Below are positions 60,267 to 64,000 of a stretch of DNA of 64,000 bases, piece by piece (within the stretch, counting starts at the first letter, position 1; each line of letters begins with the position of its first letter). The stretch is from Plantago major (Eukaryota; Streptophyta; Magnoliopsida; Lamiales; Plantaginaceae): positions 92,284,914-92,348,913 of the forward strand of contig CM048839.1 of the NCBI GenBank assembly GCA_026545765.1, written 5' to 3'. A program made the translations under genes and the position numbers. The notes under the pieces are model-generated. The model worked only from the letters and a program-made list of their open reading frames with translations. It had not been told where the DNA came from and made no database searches.

Positions 60267-63200
60267 CTATATATGATGCGCGCCTAACTAGTTTTTCTAT
60301 ATGTTTTTCTCGGTGCTAGAAATGTTTCTTCTCTAACGTAATTGCTGGTCGATCGATCCGGGACTTCAGATTGTTAGTTGATTTGGACAATTTATGGAAT
60401 GGATGATGATATGTTTAAACTCAAGCTAAGGCATGCATATATATAGCAGCAAGCAATATGGGTCAGGGGACCAACAAATTGAACGAATGGATTAAATTGA
60501 CTTTGTCCACATGTATGGGTTTGTTTGGCTACTTGGCTTTAATTATAACTTTCATCTCATTAAACAAACTAGGTAGGACTAAAACGTACGCGGACATACG
60601 AATGGTGTGGTTTTGACAATGACAAAGTCATAATATTGCCCAATTCAATTCCAAACTACTAGCTTCTAATGTATAATTAATTTTATCATGGACACAAAGG
60701 ATCACGAAAGACGGTTATAGAGACGGCATGCGTTATTAAAAAAATCATCCATGTTTAATCAAACGTATACGTTGTATATGTTGTTAATGAAATGAGTTCT
60801 TATACCAATGTTGAGAACATAGAGGCTTTGATTAATAATATATTTATTGATACACTAGGTCCGTCTCTCAGGAGACTTACTCAAGAAATATATATTGCTA
60901 TTAAATCAATAACGTAGTACTTGTAATGATCTCATCAGCTAGTCATTTTCGAATGATCTATACTAGTGCGAAAGCACAGCGTTCAGCGCGGTGCTAAGTA
61001 CACTCTATAACGTCACGTGTAAAATATATTTATTATTATGTCTTAATTTACTCTCCTAGCTAGCATTAATTTTTGCCACCCATTTATTATTAAATAAATC
61101 CAAAATCAACAACAGTGAAAAATTAAGATGCCAAGCATTATCATCACAAATTCTCTAGAGGTCTTTCGATTACTTATCTTGAAACGGACCTATATTTTTA
61201 AGAAAACTATTGATGTTAACATCTATGTAGTCAACAAAATGTATTTTTTTTGCATATATGAAAAGACATCAATGTTAAAAATATAGACGTTTTAATTGAC
61301 AACATCAACGATTTTTATTGAAAACATAGTCCGTCTCAAGATAAGTTATTTAGAGGCGTAAATAGGAAGACTTACTCCATTATAATTAGTTAGGATTAAC
61401 AAAAATAATTTTGACTTGTGAATGTAAATGAAAATATGAAACCAATTATGTCATTTTCACACCCATTAGTTTGGGATATAATGAATCAACAAGTCCTTTC
61501 AATTGTCAGAGGTCACTTTTCTATTCAATAAATGACAAAATTCCTAATGAATAAATTTTGAATAAATCAACCGCAAACGGAATTTCAACTCATGAAGGCG
61601 TGAAAGAGGAAGAGATGCAGTGGGTTTGCAAGATTAATGATTTAATTGGCTACTAATTTGGTTTGGAGCAGTCTGTTATTCTGGAAGTTGTAAATTCTTG
61701 TGATAATGGGTGAAATGGTATAAACTAGAATTTGTATTTGATTGGGTGTATCAAAACTTTGATTGTATTATGAGAGCATTACTAATGCACACGTAAACGT
61801 TATTTCGATATAATAATTTTGCTGTTTCATAAATAATTGGAAAAAAAGCGGCTGAAAGAGTTGGTTTGGAGGGTACAACTCACGTGAAGAACATCAAAAT
61901 TATAAATAGTTACAAAAGCAGTTGAATAAAAATAAGATAAAGTGGAAGAAATATACCAAACAAACATTACGATATTTTAGTAGAATGTGAAAACAAATTT
62001 GAGGAAAAATTGATGTTTAATTAAATGACTTGAGTATACTTTAAGAATGGTAAAATTTTGCATATTATATCGTTGGACAGTTTTCCACTTTTACAAATTT
62101 TTCTTCCGGGATTTGACATTTCAAGATGTTACCTTGATGTGACAAACTATTACTTCCAAAACAATGTAATAAAAGTAGTGTTGTAGAACACTAACTTAAC
62201 CACCTATTCGTTCTCCAATGAGCTAACTAGGCAAAAGTAGTGCGTGAGTAATGGGCGTAAGAGTTTGCGAGTGGAATATGAGTTGTGTGATTGTACTTAA
62301 AGTTAAACTAGCAAAGCAATTAAACTTGGTTGAACTATGTGGAGAAATATGAGCCTTGGTAGTGATAATCGAATGCAAGTAAATATATATATGGGTTATA
62401 GCTATGACATTACTTACGAATGTCAAGTGCTCTTGTCCAAAAACCTTTAATCTGATCTTAACCAATTCGTTTTGAAGATTTCGGACTAGCGTAATTACGG
62501 ATGGTTGCAGACGGTCAATCCTTGATCAAGCGGTTTGAATGTTTTTTACTAGCGAATCGAATTAACAGGTTTTACGAAGATTTTAGACTAGTTTAACTCG
62601 TACGCATGATTTTGAAAGCTTGATCCCTAATACGTGTGAATCGTCATATCACTACTGTATTCATAAGTTTAGCTACTTATGATCATGTGAATTGCATGCA
62701 AAATCATTGTTGTTGAAAAGATAGACATAAGATTGATGGAGAAAACAATAGCAAGCATAAACGAACACAAGAAATCAAATTGCGAAAGTAATATGAATAG
62801 ATTAATGAATGTCTCACCTTCGAATGCAAATCCACGAATCTTACCATCAATTCCAAAGAGCCGGATCAAAGCCTACAACCAAATAGTTAAATTTCGTTGT
62901 CAACTTGGTCACCCCGTCGTCTAGTATGTCTAAATCGAAGTCTAGTCGAGAGTTAGGGGTTGCGGACGAATCCTAAACCAAGACCACAAATACGGAATAC
63001 TCCTGGCACATGTAAACTGGACCAAAAGTGATGGTCCTTTGTGGCAACAAGAAGTGCATTACTAAAATTGACTAAAAACACACTAAAACCATCAATTCAA
63101 AGATGACAATATATATTACCTCGCCCTACACACTATGCTCTTTATACGAGCAAGTGACAAGTAATTTAAGCGAGGTACTCAAAGCTCATAAATACCCTCC

Positions 63201-63319
63201 TTCTAGATTGACTTCACCCTTCCACCCTATGCCCATTCTGGACTAGTGGCAAGAAATTTAAGTGTAGTCCTGAATTGACCCCAAACTTCGCTCCATCAGG
63301 AATCTCCAAATACCCAAAC

Positions 63320-64000
63320 CATCATAAAACCGTTATAATACCCAAATTCTCCACCCTTTTTTGAATACCGTTAAAACTTGCCAAGCGATCGTTCGTACCA
63401 CCTTCCAATTTTTAAACTCTATCTCCACAACATGATCCAAGTTCATATGTCCGACCGTTGGAGAAGTAAGAGAAAACATTTTTGTCAACCATAAATTGAA
63501 CTCTCCCTCCGAGTTTACCACCCCCAAGCGACATATTGAAAGTGTAATTGGTTGCGTAACATACCCAATCTCGCATGATAATTTTTTTATTTTTTTATTT
63601 TTTTACTTTAGAATAACTCCTTGCGTGTACATAAGGATCGGAAGGCATATTATTTTGGTAGCTAGTGGCCATTTGAGCGAGGCATTGCAATTAGTATGAA
63701 CTTACACACATGCATGCAGGCCTTTTTGGTACATTGTTAGCCGTTGAGTTGAAATTCCGTTTGCGGTTGATTTATTCAAAATTTATTCATTAGGAATTTT
63801 GTTATTTATTGAATAGAAAATTGACCTCTGGACAATTGAAAGGACTTGTTGATTCATTATATCCCAACTATTGGGTGTGAAAATGACTAATTGGTTTCAT
63901 AATTTCATTTACATTCAGAAGTCATAAGTATTTTAATGGCATCTTAATTTTCCTTTGTTGTTGATTTTGTATTTATTTAATGACAAATGGATGGCAAAAA
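63320..64000. repeat. Array unit 6, first 681 bp
   Basis: The end of S1 (63320-63743) and the start of a plus arm (63744 onwards) match 39360-40047 and 51351-52035 almost base for base. The next plus-strand GDSL gene should begin about 1.1 kb beyond the window. Confidence 0.9.

Larger units (their letters stand above)
51351..63319. repeat. Array unit 5 (12.0 kb)
   Basis: The order is end of S1 (51351-51780), plus arm with GDSL gene 8 (51781-54998), S2 with transposon copy 4 (54999-58453), minus arm with GDSL gene 9 (58454-61592) and S1 (61593-63319). The minus arm is a mosaic: 61040-61340 matches unit 4 (AACAGTGAAAAA, CAAGCATTATCATC), while 60830-60980 and 61500-61700 match unit 1 (ATTCCTAATGAATAAA, TCTGGAAGTTGTAAA). 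Confidence 0.9.

Noticed and set aside
8316..64000. CRISPR array, bacterial genes, tRNA or rRNA genes
   Set aside because: The repeats are 12 kb long with plant introns. I found no cloverleaf-type or rRNA-like sequence.

Overview
The window looks like nuclear DNA of a flowering plant. It is AT-rich and has a plant-type Ty1/copia retrotransposon, spliced GDSL esterase/lipase-type genes with GT-AG introns, plant-style TATA promoters, microsatellites and a PIF/Harbinger-like non-autonomous DNA transposon. The GDSL proteins most resemble acetylajmalan-esterase-like plant enzymes (from memory of the family, not a search). The species cannot be named from the sequence.

Layout. Positions 1-8315 hold a decayed, minus-strand Ty1/copia element, probably of the Sirevirus type. 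Its 5' LTR (6595-8315), primer-binding site, gag with zinc knuckle, protease, integrase and RT/RNase H regions are visible. Its 3' LTR is not in the window. The element sits inside the array that fills the rest of the window: the sequence from 8316 also occurs at 15659, 27387, 39360, 51351 and 63320.

Positions 8316-64000 are a direct tandem array with a period of about 11.7-12.0 kb: five units plus the start of a sixth. Each complete unit is a large inverted pair: a plus arm of about 3.2 kb with one plus-strand GDSL gene, a spacer (S2) of about 3.4 kb, a minus arm of about 3.1 kb with one minus-strand GDSL gene, and a second spacer (S1) of about 2.2 kb. Nine GDSL loci are present in strictly alternating orientation. 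Unit 1 is short (7.3 kb) because its plus gene is deleted and it lacks the 1.6-kb DNA transposon that S2 carries in units 2-5.

The GDSL genes have four exons (256, 213, 149 and 486 nt when undamaged, about 367 codons) and a signal peptide. In every copy that can be read, the block I nucleophile serine is glycine (GDG instead of GDS), and the block II oxyanion glycine is arginine. The block III Asn-Asp and block V Asp-x-x-His remain. The family therefore looks like a fixed, amplified pseudoenzyme. As read, none of the nine copies is fully open. The best is the minus gene at 58781-60266, which has one lesion in the signal peptide. The small indels recur at the same CAG/CTG/CCG-rich places in different copies, so some may be assembly or base-calling errors rather than real mutations.
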